64,000 nt of DNA from Marsupella aquatica (lineage: Eukaryota > Marchantiophyta): contig OZ316896.1 in NCBI GenBank assembly GCA_973895155.1, positions 20,584,001 through 20,648,000 of the forward strand, in the 5' to 3' direction. Positions within the stretch are counted from its first letter, which is position 1, and every line of letters starts with the position of its first letter. The notes under the pieces were generated by a model. That model saw only the letters and a program-made list of their open reading frames with translations, was not told the origin of the DNA and searched no databases. This document shows positions 1 to 12,405 of the stretch, piece after piece. A program made the translations under genes and the position numbers.

Positions 1-155
1 ACGAGCCTCACCTCCACATCTTGCCCTCTCCTCTACATCTTGCCCTCACCTCAAAAACTTGCCCTCACCTTGACATCTTGCCCTCTCCTCGACATCTTGT
101 CATCACTGCAAAATCTTGCCCTCTCCTTGACATCTTGCCGTCACCTCAAAATCTT
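1..155. repeat. 19-bp minisatellite, about 8 degenerate units
   Basis: The window opens inside a tandem array with a period of about 19 bp. The unit resembles ACATCTTGCCCTCTCCTTG, with substitutions between copies, and the array fades out near 155. The reverse complement of the unit resembles units of the longer array at 17-18.4 kb. The long open frame through it is a product of the repeat and is not taken as a gene. Confidence 0.8.
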
Positions 156-958
156 TCGTGCAACGCACTGGCATGGGGCTGAAAACAACAAAGCAAAAAC
201 TGGATTGCTATGCAATGTGCATTGTTGTACAATACAGTACACTACAGGTTTTTTCTTTGAGTCAACAGAAAGCGAGGTCCACCATGATGAGAAACAAGAG
301 GCACCCTCACATTCACAAGAGACATTGCAGTTTTTTTGTTGGAAATTTGAAACATTAATGTATTATTATAGGTAAATATGACAAGAAATTTGATAACTAG
401 TAATTTTGTTATTTTTTGCAGGAACCTCATTACCACCTCACTACTTACAATTTAATCTCCTTCCCATTTCCAGAATCTGCCCACCATTTTTGGAACATAA
501 CATTTTGCCCTGGGCGCCAATATTTATTATTTGTTGTTTTTTGCAGGAACCCTACCACTACACTACTTAAAATTTAATTTCCTCCCTATTTCCAAAAACT
601 ACCAACCATTTTTGCAGAAACCTCATTACCATTACACTCCTTACACCAAGGGTTACCCAGGCATCTCGGTCACTCACTTACTTGCCTCCGGGCACGGTAA
701 AGGAAAACCCCCACAGAGTCAAAAGAGTTTGTGACCAAGCTCTTTGAATCATCCAAATTGGAAAGGTTTGATGGTGTGGACTGTGCTCTGTGCTCGTGCA
801 GCATTATCGTCAAGCTTTCCAGCAACAGAGGTGGAGAAACAAATTCGGTCACGGATCGTGGCTTGCTCCTCCCAAAGCACGGTGTGGGCTGGTCTCAACA
901 GCCTCCATCATTCCACTTCCGTCTTTCTCGTGAAATTCGAGCTGTGTCTAGAAGAGTG
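156..958. other. Upstream region of the DUF2854 gene; local duplication, no gene
   Basis: No convincing coding sequence is seen. A segment near 405-480 (a T-rich tract, GCAGGAACC, then a pyrimidine-rich stretch) recurs near 530-605, with a weaker third start near 615, so this is a small degenerate tandem duplication. The last 250 bases should hold the promoter and 5' UTR of the gene starting at 959. No clear TATA box could be assigned. Confidence 0.4.
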
Positions 959-3900
959 ATGGCAATGGCAATGGCTATGGCATTGCAGCAGCAGCAGCCG
1001 ATGCTGCTGGGACTGCAGGAGTGCTGCAGCAGCAGCAGCAGCAGCAGCAGCAGGGGGAGGATGGATGTTGCTCAGGTGTCATCGTCAGGCAGAGCATTGA
1101 ATGGAATTGGTGGGAGGGTGCTGAGGACGACGATCCGAGCCCAGCAGAGGCTCGTCAGGAAGACACTGCCGCTGCAAGTCACGGCTGCCACCAGCAATGT
1201 CGAAACCTCCACTTCTTCCTCCAGCTCTGCGGGTAGCAAAGAGATCATCCCGGACACTGAAATCACCATCACGAAGGTGCGTTTGGTACCAGCGAGGAGT
1301 GTTGAATTGGGTACCTTGTCCTGCTTTGTTGTTTGGCTCGGGTCCCAGATGCCAAATGGGGCATCCAACTCATGAATTAGTCACAGAATTTACTCCCTGA
1401 GCTCTTTGGAAACATCCTCAGACGGTGGTTAAGACACTCAACCCTCCATTTCAGTCCTTGTTGAAAGCTACCTTTGATGTTTCGGAACAATTACTTTGCT
1501 TCCTCAGTGGTTTTTGACAGGCCTGGGTCGTTGTAAAATTCTTCCCTTCTAATTTCAAGGACAACCAATTCTGTGGTTGCGGAAAGATTTGATCTTTCAT
1601 TTGGAGCTTCCGTTCATGTTTTGAGCAGAATTGGTTTGAATCCACGGTTGTCATTGAAAGTTTAGCTTCTATCAGTGTTTTCATGTGGTGAACAGAATCA
1701 ATTCGACTACCATCTCTTATATGCACGTTAAGTGCCAGATTTCTTGACGTTTGGCGGAATTAGGTTGAGGACTTGGTCTGAAATTGGTGGGTAGAGAGTT
1801 GGCTCAACGCACGAGTCTCCTGGTGTTAATAACGACGTTAGCATTTACCCCGTCTATTTGAACTGAACTGAACTGAACTGAACTGAACTGAACTGAACAT
1901 TAATTTTCGAGCCTGCTACACCGCCCTTTCTTATACTTCCGCTGTCGTAATGCATTTCCATGAGGTGAAGGTACTGAAATTCGACTTACTGAAATACTTT
2001 GTCTCCCCACTTGTTTTGTTTTCTTCATGAGTGCAGACATCTTTCGGCACTATCGGCCTCACCGTCGGCATCGGATTGCTTTCGTGAGTACTCTTAGCGA
2101 ATGTCCATTTTGCTCTCAGGTTTTCGGTCGGCGGCGTTGATTTTGAAGGTTTTCGGAGATAATACGGGGTTGATTGATTTGGGACTCTTGGATCCAGGTA
2201 TGGATTCGGAGCCTACTTCACAGTTTTGCCGGGCTCTGAGATTTCAGCTCTCATGCTTACTTATGGCTTCCCCTTAACCATTATCGGCATGGCTCTGAAG
2301 GTACGACCTTCTGCGATACAAGTTGATTTGTCGAGAAGAGGCAGAGTAAGAACGATTGAGCTGGATTTCAAATGGTGTTCAATTTTGATAGTATGATGCT
2401 ACAAGATCTTCTAGCTCATTGTCGAGGATGGTTATTAGTCTCATCAGTTGCAGTATGCTTGCGCTGATCTAGTCAGACTTCGAAAAGATAACCGTGGTTG
2501 GGATAAGTGTTAATTGACGCTGGAGAGTGGAGTACTGGATGCGTTTTTGCAGTATGCAGAGTTGAAGCCTGTACCCTGTCTAACTTATGCGGATGCTTTT
2601 GGTCTCCGTGAAAGTCAAGCAACCGAGATCTTAACCCAGGTATGGCTCTCTGCTTGCATCTGAATGGGTGATAGGTTGAAGCTGGCATGGCCAAGGCAGA
2701 CACATGAGAGGCCGAAACTGAGTTGAGTACAATTTTGCTGCTGGAAAGTTTTGGAGATGTAAAAGTATTGTACGGAGATTCATCTTGCGATACGAACGGT
2801 GATTCGTGCTGATCTTTGTCTTTGTAGGTGAGAAATGATGTCACAAGGTATCGATACGGAGATGAACAACATCTTGATGAGGCCCTGAAGAGGATTTTCC
2901 GATATGGCCTGGTAAATTTCTTCATCCGAAAGCTGTTAGATTAGCTTCCCAGATGAGCATTGATTCTAGACTCACCGATTTCTTGAAGTTGAGGTGGGAG
3001 TTGACGAGAATATTAACCTTTGTAGTCTGCAGACAGTGTCAGAGGAAAACAGTAAGGCCATTTGGGTCCAGTTTCTTTCAATTTGACAGAGTTTTAGCTC
3101 GGGCCTCCTTGTTTGAGAGAAGTTCTGCTTTTGCAGGGTGGAGGCATTCAAAGACGGAACGCCCCAAAACTTCAATCTATTCGTGAAGAGGTGAGCTCTA
3201 ATCGTCTAGGTCTCTTATCAGGGTTACATGTCCATTCCTGACGCACAGGAATGCTACATTATAAAAGCTCTTTCATCAGCTACATTCGCAGGTAGCGACT
3301 GATGAGCATTAGAGAAGAATTGTACGCTTAATCAGGCTTGAGGTGGCTATTAAAGGCACCTCTTACCGCTTCGGTGGGATCTCTTTACTTTAAGTATTAC
3401 CAGGATTACTTTCAGGATCGTGTGGAATCTCTTCACCTTTTTGATGGACTTGGTGGACCGACGATGACAGTGCAGGTGTCTGGGGATGAGAAATATACAT
3501 TAGTGCTTGTGTTTGAAGCAAAAGCTTTGAAGATGGACGATTTCAAACAGCGACAGGTAGTACCGATAGTCAAATCCTCTTGTATCTCTGTTTTAAGAGC
3601 TTACAGGTGTCCTGTTGAATTCCTTAGTCAAGATCATTGTCTAACAAGTTTGGAAAGTACGAACTGCTAAATTACAATGCCTGTCTTTATCCTGCAGACT
3701 AAGTTTACCTCATTTTTTGGACCAGGGATCACAGCAAACATCTGTAAGCTATACTTTCACTGATCATTCAAAGGTGTCATACCGTATGTTCTAGCCAGTA
3801 ATTGAGGTTGAGTTTTACTGACTCCCAAAACATTTTCGCTTCTCAGCCAAGCTTGAAATTTGGGTCTTCGTGAACATTTTTATGCCTTGTCTTCTGTGAT

Positions 3901-4068
3901 AAGGAAGATTAGCAAGCACAGACCACAGACCAGAGATCTGTATACTATAATCCTGACCTGAGGTGTTGGGCATGTCGTCTTGCAGCAGCAGGGAGTGGAA
4001 CAGACATCTATGAGGTTGCCCTAGTTGCTGATGGTGGTCCACAAGCCGCAACGCCAGCTGCGTCCTGA
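959..4068 (+). CDS. Predicted plastid-targeted DUF2854-type membrane protein, nine exons
   Basis: Nine exons with GT-AG junctions join into one 300-residue frame: 959-1276, 2037-2083, 2198-2300, 2553-2639, 2828-2911, 3137-3190, 3476-3556, 3698-3743 and 3986-4068. The first ATG (959) begins a Met/Ala-, Gln-, Ser- and Arg-rich leader of about 100 residues typical of a plastid transit peptide, with a poly-Ser tract encoded by AGC repeats near 1021-1050. Two hydrophobic segments follow in exons 2-3 (around TSFGTIGLTVGIGLLS and ALMLTYGFPLTIIGMAL). The conserved soluble part includes CLTYADAFGLRESQA, LVLVFEAKAL and KFTSFFGPGITA. These match my memory of the cyanobacterial and plant DUF2854 family, whose role is not well defined. 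The family name is a recollection; the exon structure is seen directly. A broken copy of exons 6-9 lies in unit B. Confidence 0.8.
1860..1898. repeat. (AACTG)n microsatellite in intron 1
   Basis: About seven perfect copies of the pentanucleotide AACTG lie in the first intron of the DUF2854-type gene. Confidence 0.95.
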
Positions 4069-7000
4069 AAGCAGCAGAGATCACTCACCACCAGCTCTCC
4101 AACCCGTGCCTTTCCTCACCAACAGTCGGCTGGTTGTTGCGACGAACAGAGCAATTTGATGAAAAGAGTACTATGTCTATGTCGGTCGATTGATGTAAAT
4201 GCCGTCATTTTCGGTGCAAAATGATTCACCCGTGCGCTCGGCATCATCCTGTGATGGGTTGTTGAGCTGGACACAGATTGGTCCAAGAATCTGAAGCTCG
4301 ACGTACTTTTGCATGAGGTAGGAATTGGTAACCTAGGAACGAAATTCGTGTTCCATATTTGCCAACTGCAACAGATGGGCACGGATTTGCAGAAGTTTGA
4401 TGTCTCACGCTTTTATTCGTTTCGTACACAGAATCAGTAAGGTTTTGTTTGTTCTTTTACTTCCTTAGTGTCACTTGTAATCGTATGAAGATTGCTCTTT
4501 GTAATTGGGACTCTCCAAAATTAATGGTTGGACAGTACCTCTGATTTTTATTTGGTGTAAGGGATGTTTCGTCTTTATAATTTGGCTGCTTCTGATCGTC
4601 CTAATATTGCTGGAACCTGCCGCATTATCAAACAGAAGGCAAAGTAATTGACCAAAATCGAGCCGGCTATCACAGTTTCAAAAAGCTACCCTACAAACGT
4701 GATCAACTTAGAGGAGAGGTGGACGCAAAATCTTAAAGAGTCGTCCACTGAAATGCGGGGACCACAATAGTCAACTACACCACTTACATTTCAATAATAC
4801 GCAACATTGGTTTCCCAGACGGAATCTCTTGATTGCCGTGGTAAACAGCGATGATGCACGTCTAAAGAACAATGCTGAACGTGAGATATACAACCGCACT
4901 TCAAGAAGTTGGGGTAAAAGGCTCCTAAGCCCAACACGCTGGAGTTGTCATACCAATATGCGCACTGCAAATTTATGTAATGTCCTCTCAACATCCAGTG
5001 TAAGTCTTCTCCACGAGCTGGTTGTAATTAAGTAACCTAAAGTACCATTCTATCTCAGCTCGTTAGACCACAGGATGAGCCTCTAAGCCTCCGACTAGTT
5101 TACACACAACATCGTCATCCGACTGATAACCACGGATGTATCGAAATGCACAAGAAAAGCAGGCCAAGCTGAGAAGTAATTTATCGGTAGACTTCCACAG
5201 CGAACGTCTCGTTTGTAAACCACATCGTCTCGTTTGTATTCCACTTCGAAAGCATCATCAAAAAGAAGTGACGTAAACGACCAATGAACTATTTCTGTCA
5301 AACGGGAAACGAAAAAGTACTGAAAAGGGGGGAAGGATAAAAATTGACGGACTTACGAGAATAGACGAAAGTGTAATGGGTCTCGAAGATTTGCATCGGG
5401 GAACGGAGCTACGAAAGTGTAACGGGTCTCGAAGATTTGCATCGGGGAACGGAGCTAGTCTGTAAAACAAACTGACGGATTTACGCGAAAGAATACACGA
5501 AAATTGTGATGGGTCTCGCGAGCTAGTCTAAAAAACAAACTGGCGGATTTACGCGAAAGAATAGACGAAAATTGTGATGGGTCTCGAAGTTTGGCATCGG
5601 GAACGGAGCTAGTTGATATTGTCAAAGTCCTTCCTTCAATGCCGAGCCCTCTGGGCCTTCGTTCTCATCTACCTACAGTAGTCGAGCAGGTTCACAGTTG
5701 CAACGTTGGGCTATCCTCCGTAGTCTCAACAATACGAGTAAAATCTTTACACTAGCTGGAAGTAAGTCACCTTCAGCATCATTCTATCTCAGCCCCTATC
5801 AGACCATAGGATGACTACGTCTAAACCTACGCACGTTCATTAGTTTGCAGGATGCAACGTGGACAGCGACTCGCGATGGTGCTGGATGAAGGTTGAAAAG
5901 AACGCGCAAAGCAGACATAAAAACAATACTGCGGTAGTGCATAGTAGGTGGACGGGTGGAGTGACCTCTAGAGGAGCCGATTCGGCCCAGCCTTCGTTCA
6001 CTGTGAAATATGAGATCGACGACGATAATCACCATCCCGTGCGCACTGTGGCATAAATTTACAGCTTCCCTAGCTCGGGAAAGTAAAGTCTTGAATGAAT
6101 AGGTTATGTCGATTGACGACGGAAGTCGATGGAAGACGACCTTCCCAGAGATTAAGCTACAAAGAGTACCGTTTCAGATTGAGATCTCGTTAGAGGACCT
6201 TTACAGGAGCTGCGAATCCCCGTCCTGTAGCCGAGTTCTGTGGGTTTCAATCACAAGGTTCTTAGGTCGAAATACAGAGGCTCTAAATTGTTCGTCAATC
6301 TTAATAAGCCAAGCTCTTGAGCAGTCCGTAGAGATCCTTGACACATTGGCTAGAACGCTGCAGGGTTGTCACACCTTTCTTATCTGTTTTCTCCGCAGTA
6401 GGAAATGGATGTCCAGGCCCGTACCCAGGAGAGAGCACAAAGGGTGTGTGTACTTAATAACGCTTACAAATTGGGGCAGAATCTGAAAGTGAATGGAGGC
6501 AAGTGCATGTTTTATTCTTTTCACTTCCCTTTGAGTCTTTCTGTTCAACAGTTTGCTCCAGAGCTGAGTCCTGCAAGTTCAAATCTGAAACCGACACGCA
6601 CAATGCCGAATAAGTCCTCACTTGTGTATTCTTAAGTTTCTCTTGACTGAGTATTTTTGGTAGATTTTGTGGGTTGAGGCAGTCACGATCAAGTGCAGCT
6701 GTTGTTAAGAGAGAGCAAACTTGGTGTCACGCCATTATGTGCACCGCAAATTTACATGATTTCGTCTCAACAACCCGTGCAAAGACTTCTCAAAGAGCTT
6801 GAAGTAAGTCACGTACAGCAGCATTCTATTCCAGCTCCTTAGACCATAGGACGACGAAAAGTAGCCTTGTGAGCTCCCAAAATCGAAGGAACCCGCAAAG
6901 CAGCCAATAAAATAAATCTGGAAACGTTTACACCACGGCGGTTCCTTCGGGGTCTGTCCACGGAAATCGTCAAAGTGAGAACAGACAGACGCCGTTACCT

Positions 7001-7733
7001 TCGGTTGTCTCTCACTAGCAGCATCCGCCCGTCAAACTATCGACCCGGCTCGACCACGGATTGGGTAAGGGAAGAGAGAGTCTTGCCCTGCTTTGATTCT
7101 ATCTGTTCTCGATACTTCTGCGCCGTTCGGTATTCTCTGCTTTGATCGCTGACGGGTTCGATCACGGTGCGAAGTGCCGGGGCTCTGGTCCTGACACAAC
7201 TTGGTCGAGGTGTGGTAGGTCTGCAAGGTGATGGAGAGCTCGCTTGGGGAGAGCTCGCTTGGGGAGAGGACCTTACGGATGCAGAAAGCTACGGATGATT
7301 TAATCAAAGCTGCCGTCAGATCAACCACATGTCATATGTCCTATGACTTACTGTAGGTTTTCCTCGCAAGGGTTGTTCTTCTCATCGAGGACTTTCAGCG
7401 GTGTTTCCTTCGCATCGAGCCTTTGAGCAAATCGAAATGTTCGGCCGACTTTTCGGGGAGGGCTCCTCGTCGCATCTGGACAAGCCTCTGGTTCTAAGAG
7501 AAGGAAAACAGTTCATCAGGTGGGGTTCACAATTCAAACTCCTCATCTCGGTCTTTGTGAAGATCTGCATTGTTTGCTCCTTTATTTTGCCTTGCCTCAA
7601 AGCCCGTTTGTCTCCCATTCTACTCCCTCGATTGTAAATTGTAACATAGTTAGAGAATCACGATCACTTCAATCCTCGATGGCTTGTCTTCGCATTTGTC
7701 CACACAGTGGAGATCCCGTGTGGAGAAGCCCAA
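4069..7733. other. Long non-coding interval between DUF2854 gene and hydrolase exon
   Basis: The proximal part probably holds the 3' UTR of the DUF2854-type gene. Many short open frames exist, but none keeps its frame in the unit B copy (22450-24370), which argues against coding function. From about 6490 onward the sequence is specific to unit A and should include the promoter of the hydrolase exon. No promoter element could be assigned with confidence. Confidence 0.4.
5335..5620. repeat. Tandem repeat, irregular 50-90 bp units
   Basis: The motif GGGTCTCGAAGATTTGCATC followed by GGGGAACGGAGCTA recurs, linked by (A)CTGACGGATTTACG and CGAAAATTGTGATG segments. At least four related units are visible. 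A shorter version occurs in unit B at about 23705-23860. Confidence 0.75.
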
Positions 7734-8402
7734 ATGAGTACAGTAATGACCCGTTTTTGTGTTACGAATTGGTCGTCTCAGGTGAACGAATCTCTGTACG
7801 AATTTCACAGACCAGAATGCCCTCCCAACATGCAGATTGTATTCTTCCATGGGATCCACTCGGGGAACTCCACGGATGCCCATTTAGATCCGTGGAAAAG
7901 CAAGGACGGCACGTTTTGGCCTCAGAGATGGTTGGCTGAGGCATTCCCCAACGCTCACATATTTGCTGCGGCTTACAGTGGGGGAGTAGGGAAGAGCTCA
8001 TATGAGAGCTTTGACTTGTATGTTATTGCCGAGAATCTGTTGCTTGATATGATGGAGAAAGAAATTGGGCAATTGCTCCATTGCCCTGTTGTACTGGTTG
8101 GCTACTGCTTCGGTGGCATTGTAATCAAGCAGTTGTGTTTGCAAGCAACCAAGCTGAACAGGAGCTCGACAAAGGGCAAGACTTTCCTAAACAGCATAAG
8201 AGGGATCTTTTACTACGGTATCCCTCACGACGGGTTCCCATTTGTATCCCAACAAGTAGACCTTCTCCGGAGTCCGTTGTCGTCTTACTTGAAAAACCTG
8301 AGCACAGAAGCAAAAAGATTGAAGTACGAGTTCGATCACCTACGTGGAATTCATGGGAATTGGGGAATTCATAATATTGGTGAAAGTCTCCCCACAAAAT
8401 CG
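7734..8402 (+). CDS. Alpha/beta-hydrolase domain exon, N-terminus of an HNL-type NLR
   Basis: An open frame from ATG 7734 runs 223 codons to a good GT donor (8403). It encodes an alpha/beta-hydrolase fold of the plant DUF676/SERAC1-like type: IVFFHG at residues 35-40, a WP..WL segment, a nucleophile elbow around VVLVGYCFGG and GIPHDG near 162-167. The usual elbow is G-H-S-L-G-G. Here it is G-Y-C-F-G-G, with the nucleophilic Ser replaced by Cys125. An NLR linker, NB-ARC and LRR follow on the same strand about 750 bp downstream, the order expected of hydrolase-NBS-LRR (HNL) receptors. The exon or exons between 8402 and 9154 were not resolved. A possible acceptor at about 8540 opens a frame with SVASGYAV and FDHS that could carry the distal catalytic His, but it ends in a stop. 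Membership of the same transcript as the NB-ARC is inferred from position. Confidence 0.75.
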
Positions 8403-9153
8403 GTACAGATCTACTGCTTAATTACTTTTTCTATTATGTAAGAGAGTGCTGGTTCTTGCAATTAATTCGAAGATTGTGTTGTTTACATTCAGTCGGTTGC
8501 TCTAGTAGAGATGCCCTGTCTAGTAGCTCTTCAATAACTTAGTCATTTCTGATGTCTGGCGGCTCCGTTGCGTCCGGATACGCTGTGACCGACTCGCACT
8601 CTGGATTCTTTACCAGTTTTGATCACAGTCCAGAGAGTCAACCACTTTAGTCCCTAAGACTATTAAGTCTCTTGCTTGTATGGACGACCTTCAGTCAAGT
8701 TCGGTCATTGCTAGATCTAGAGCTGCTGACATGGGTCCTGCTAGGTCTAGAGAGCTGACGGGATCCATGTGGTCACTGAACGAGGAAGAATCCGCCCTCT
8801 TTAGCTGTTTACCGAAGGCTCCTCATCAAAGAATTGCTTACTCACAAGAGAAATTCCTTGCCTTCTTCCCTGTCTTCGCACTTGACAACTAGCATTTCGG
8901 GAGACGATCAGTTCAGTCTGGCTGAGAATGTTTTAGATTTAGATTAGATTAGATTGTGTGAAAATTCGATCACAGTTTTCAGGAAAGCAAAATCTGGAGC
9001 TTTTGATAGTCGATAGAATTCTCTACCTGTGCAAAATCCTAATGTTGAATCTCGACTCGGACCTTCTCGGGATAGAGATTGGCTTCTGTTAGAGATATGA
9101 CGAAAGCGCATGCTTGGTGGCTGTGCAGAATTTGTTTCCAAATGTTGTGGCAG
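8403..9153. other. Intron region between hydrolase and NLR linker exons, unit A
   Basis: Short frames at about 8540-8649 and 8680-8892 could be remnants of hydrolase C-terminal exons, but neither joins to its neighbours without a stop. Whether the hydrolase is spliced to the NB-ARC depends on this interval. Confidence 0.35.
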
Positions 9154-10558
9154 TACCAGAGGCGTCGTCCAGAGACGGAGAGTGTTTCAATATCGTAAAA
9201 GCAATCCATATTTCAATCTCAAAACCTGTGAGTAAAATAGACAGAAGGTTCTCTGCCTTGAAGAACCTCCTTCACGACGTTGCCACAACCTCTCAGGTAA
9301 AAGGCGGGATCCTCCCTGGGTGAAGCAGTTTGTCATATTTCCGTGATGATTTGACACATCATGTAATCGTGAGTTGTGCACTTTGTTACGGGTCTTTGTC
9401 AAGGTTAACTTTTATTTTCTTCCAAAATTCAAGAAATCTTGACGACTTCAATTCTTGGAAATGTAGGAGGAATCAAGAGAAGGAAAAGAAACCTCTGTGC
9501 AAGGTGCTCGCCCTCAAAACTTCCAGCGTCTACCCCAGCACATGACTGACATGCAGGTTGAAGAGGAAGCGATCATAAGCAAGCTTGAAACTGTGACAAC
9601 ACTAGGCTTGGTTGGCATGGGAGGACTAGGGAAAACTACCCTTGCAAAGGCGGTCTTCAACATATTGAGCCCCAAGTTTGATTATAGTTGCTTTGTTTCA
9701 GACGTGAAACTTATTAGAGGGAGGGAGGATGATGTGAAGGAAGAGTTGTGGAAATGTTTGCATTTCCAAGGCAAGAAGGTTGGAGGAGAACGCAATTTGT
9801 CTATCTTGAGGGGTAAACAATTGCTACTGGCTTTGGATGACGTCTCTGATCGTGATATTAATGTTTTACTTGACTTAGCTGAAGATACAGATCCAGCAAG
9901 CCGCTTCATTTGGACGTCTCGTGAGCGTGACATTTTGAAGGTCGTAGGCGCAATTCACGAGGTCCATTTCTTGGCTGAGAACCATGCTAAATTGTTATTC
10001 ATGAAGCACGCGTTTCCTGAATCGACAATGCCAAATATGCAATTAGAAAGTCTCATTGGAGACGTTGTCAGGAAATGCGATGGGCTCCCTCTAGCCCTAG
10101 AAGTTGTGGGAAAGTACCTACAGGGGAAAGAGAAGCAGGAGGTCTGGAAAGACACTCTAAGTGTGTTACAAAGAGCAGAAAAGGTGAAAAACTTGAACGA
10201 GAGATTATGGGCGAAGTTGAGGCTGAGTTTTGACAGCCTTGGAGAGAAGGAGCAGGAGATGTTTTTGGATGCCACAAACTTCTTTTGCGGTCACTGGATA
10301 TGGGGATTGGGTGAAGCCAAAATGGCATGGAGAGCAATTTATGGAGAGGGGATTGAGCTACTGTGGCAAACCTTGGTAGAGATGTCTCTTGTCTATGATG
10401 TGGGAGAGGATGACAGTATCAAGGTGCATGAGCAACTCCAAAGTGTTGGAAGAATGATTGCATCTGAGCCTGAGCACAACGGCAAGTACCAGGTTTGGAG
10501 GTGCAATACAGACGGGGAAGTTGAGTTGCTTGGAACATCAGATGCATCGCATGGAAAG
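9154..10558 (+). CDS. NLR linker and NB-ARC exons, unit A
   Basis: A linker exon (9154-9296) and a 364-codon NB-ARC exon (9467-10558) join in frame. The NB-ARC carries the P-loop GMGGLGKTT (exon residues about 51-59), kinase-2 LLLALDDV (119-126), an RNBS-B-like ASRFIWTSR, GLPLAL (206-211), a TNL-like RNBS-D (MFLDATNFFCG) and an MHD-position motif reading VHE (320-322). This is a STAND ATPase switch that should bind ADP/ATP. It is nearly identical to the unit B exon (27330-28421), which has the same length and intron phases. The linker contains SALKNLLHDVATTSQ, the counterpart of the unit B linker. A donor at 10559 leads to the LRR exon at 10917. The ATPase exon is intact; the LRR exon is not. 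Confidence 0.9.
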
Positions 10559-10916
10559 GTATTTAATTATAACATCCTAGTTTGCAATTCACATCCATTA
10601 GCCAAGATTCCAAGTAACATATGCAAAAGTTTACATTTGAACTGGGTCAGTTTTTGGCAAAGGGTTCTATTGAAGTGAGAATGAGTGTCATGTGCGGCTC
10701 TTTTTCTTCATTTCTTTGGGGCCCCCAGTCATGTAAGGTGGGTGCAAGCACCTCCGATGGAAAAACGCGAACCTAGGCAGCATCTGGCAGACGTGTTTGG
10801 GTGATTCAATAAATCTGAGGAGACACAGAAGGCAAGTTTGTTTCAATTGCTGATCCATCTTGACCCAAAAGTTGCGGTATTTTTAACATAAAGGTTCTTT
10901 TCATTTGGAATTGTAG

Positions 10917-12405
10917 GAAGTTCGTGCCCTGCAGGTCCACCTTGAGCTTATTCCACCCTATAGGTTCTTGGAGTTTCCTAATATTCTTGGAGGGGTTATC
11001 CGGGTCCATAGTTCAAGGATGGGTTTACATAATCCGAGGAAGTTGCGGTTCTTGGAATTCGACAGAGAGATTGAGATTGTTGGAGCGACGAACGATACAT
11101 CGCTACCAACCCAGCTTGTCTTGCTGAGCTGTTCTGGTCAGGTTCTCTTCAACCCTGCCCTCCAAAAAGATCTGGTTGGTCTGAAACTATGGGGCATGGA
11201 GGACGTGCCGACTTCTATTGGGCAGCTCTCCAAATTAGGCCATCTTCAAATAATATTGAATGGCGCAAGATGCCATTCCCTACCCAGATCCTTCGGGGAA
11301 CTCGGCTCGTTGCGACACCTTAGATGGGTATCTTGTGAGGGCTTGCAAAGCTTGCCTGAGTCATTCGGGCAACTCAGCGCGTTGCGACACCTTAGATTGG
11401 TATCGTGTGAGGGCTTGCAAAGCTTGCCTGAGTCATTCGGGCAACTCAGCGCTTTGCGAGACCTTACATTCCGTGGATGTCCTGATTTGGAAAGCTTGCC
11501 TGTCCTTCGGGCAACTCAGCACTTCGCGACACCTTCGATTCTCTGAGTGCGGGTCACTCAGAAGCTTGTGTGAGTCATTTGGACAACTGAGGGCGTTAGA
11601 GCACCTTATATTCGGAGGGTGTGATTCGTTGGGACGCTTGCCTGAATCCTTCGGGCAACTCTCTGCCTTAAACCATCTTGAATTCAGATGTTGCAACAGC
11701 TTGAAACTCCTCCCTCAATCTTTCGGACAAGTCTCCAGGCTAGAACATCTTTCATTTCGGTCCTGCCGAATACAATCTCTGCCCAAATCTTTTTGGCAAC
11801 TCTCCGCTCTAACCCGTCTTTCTTTCAAGAAATGCCCAATACAATTTCTGCCCGAATCTTTTGGGCAGCTCTCCGCCCTAACCTCTCTTTTTTTCGATGA
11901 ATGCCCAATAAAATCTCTGCCCGAAAGTGTCGGACAACTCTCCAGCTTAGAACGTCTTTCAGTCTTGTCCTGCCCGATAGAATGTCTGCCCGAATCTTTT
12001 GGGCAGCTCTCCGCCCTAACCTCCCTTGTATTCGCTGCTTCGCGCTTTGGCTCATGGACTCTGCCAAACATATCAACTCTACGGAATCTCCGATATCTGC
12101 AATTATGGAATTATTCTGTCACGACCATTCCGGACTGCGTCAGGAGCTTGAAGTCATTGCGCTGTGTAGAGATCATTAGGGCAAAACCTATTGTCGACTG
12201 GCCCCAATGGTTGGTGCCCAGTCAAAACGTGGAGGTTTCCAATCACCAGGGACTGACAGACATCTACCAAATTTTCCAAGTGCGTGATGGAATTCTTTTC
12301 CTAATCGAGGAGGGTCCAGGAAGGTATAACTATTGGCAGGACCCCGATGGGTTCTTCCATGCAGATTATCTCAAGACGGACATATCCAAGCTTCTGGACC
12401 TTTGA
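10917..12405 (+). pseudogene. LRR exon of unit A NLR, broken by a 2-bp deletion
   Basis: The acceptor before 10917 opens a frame that continues the NB-ARC. It encodes a spacer and plant-type LRRs of 23-24 residues with the core SLPESFGQLSALRHL. At 11502/11503 the sequence reads GCCTGTCC where unit B reads GCCTGAGTCC. This 2-bp loss shifts the frame and gives a stop at 11544-11546. Downstream, the original frame is open to 12405 and ends in the same C-terminus (KTDISKLLDL) as unit B. The unit A receptor is therefore either a pseudogene or a shortened NLR with only four or five LRRs. A 72-bp tandem duplication of one repeat is also present near 11320-11465. Confidence 0.85.

Noticed and set aside
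40-436. Overlapping open frames on both strands at the left edge
   Set aside because: They run through a 19-bp tandem array and adjacent low-complexity DNA, and their residues simply reflect the repeat.
11433-12076. Long minus-strand and alternate-frame ORFs under the LRR exons (also 11688-12179)
   Set aside because: Shadows of the LRR repeats; the plus frame continuing from the NB-ARC has the expected LRR consensus.
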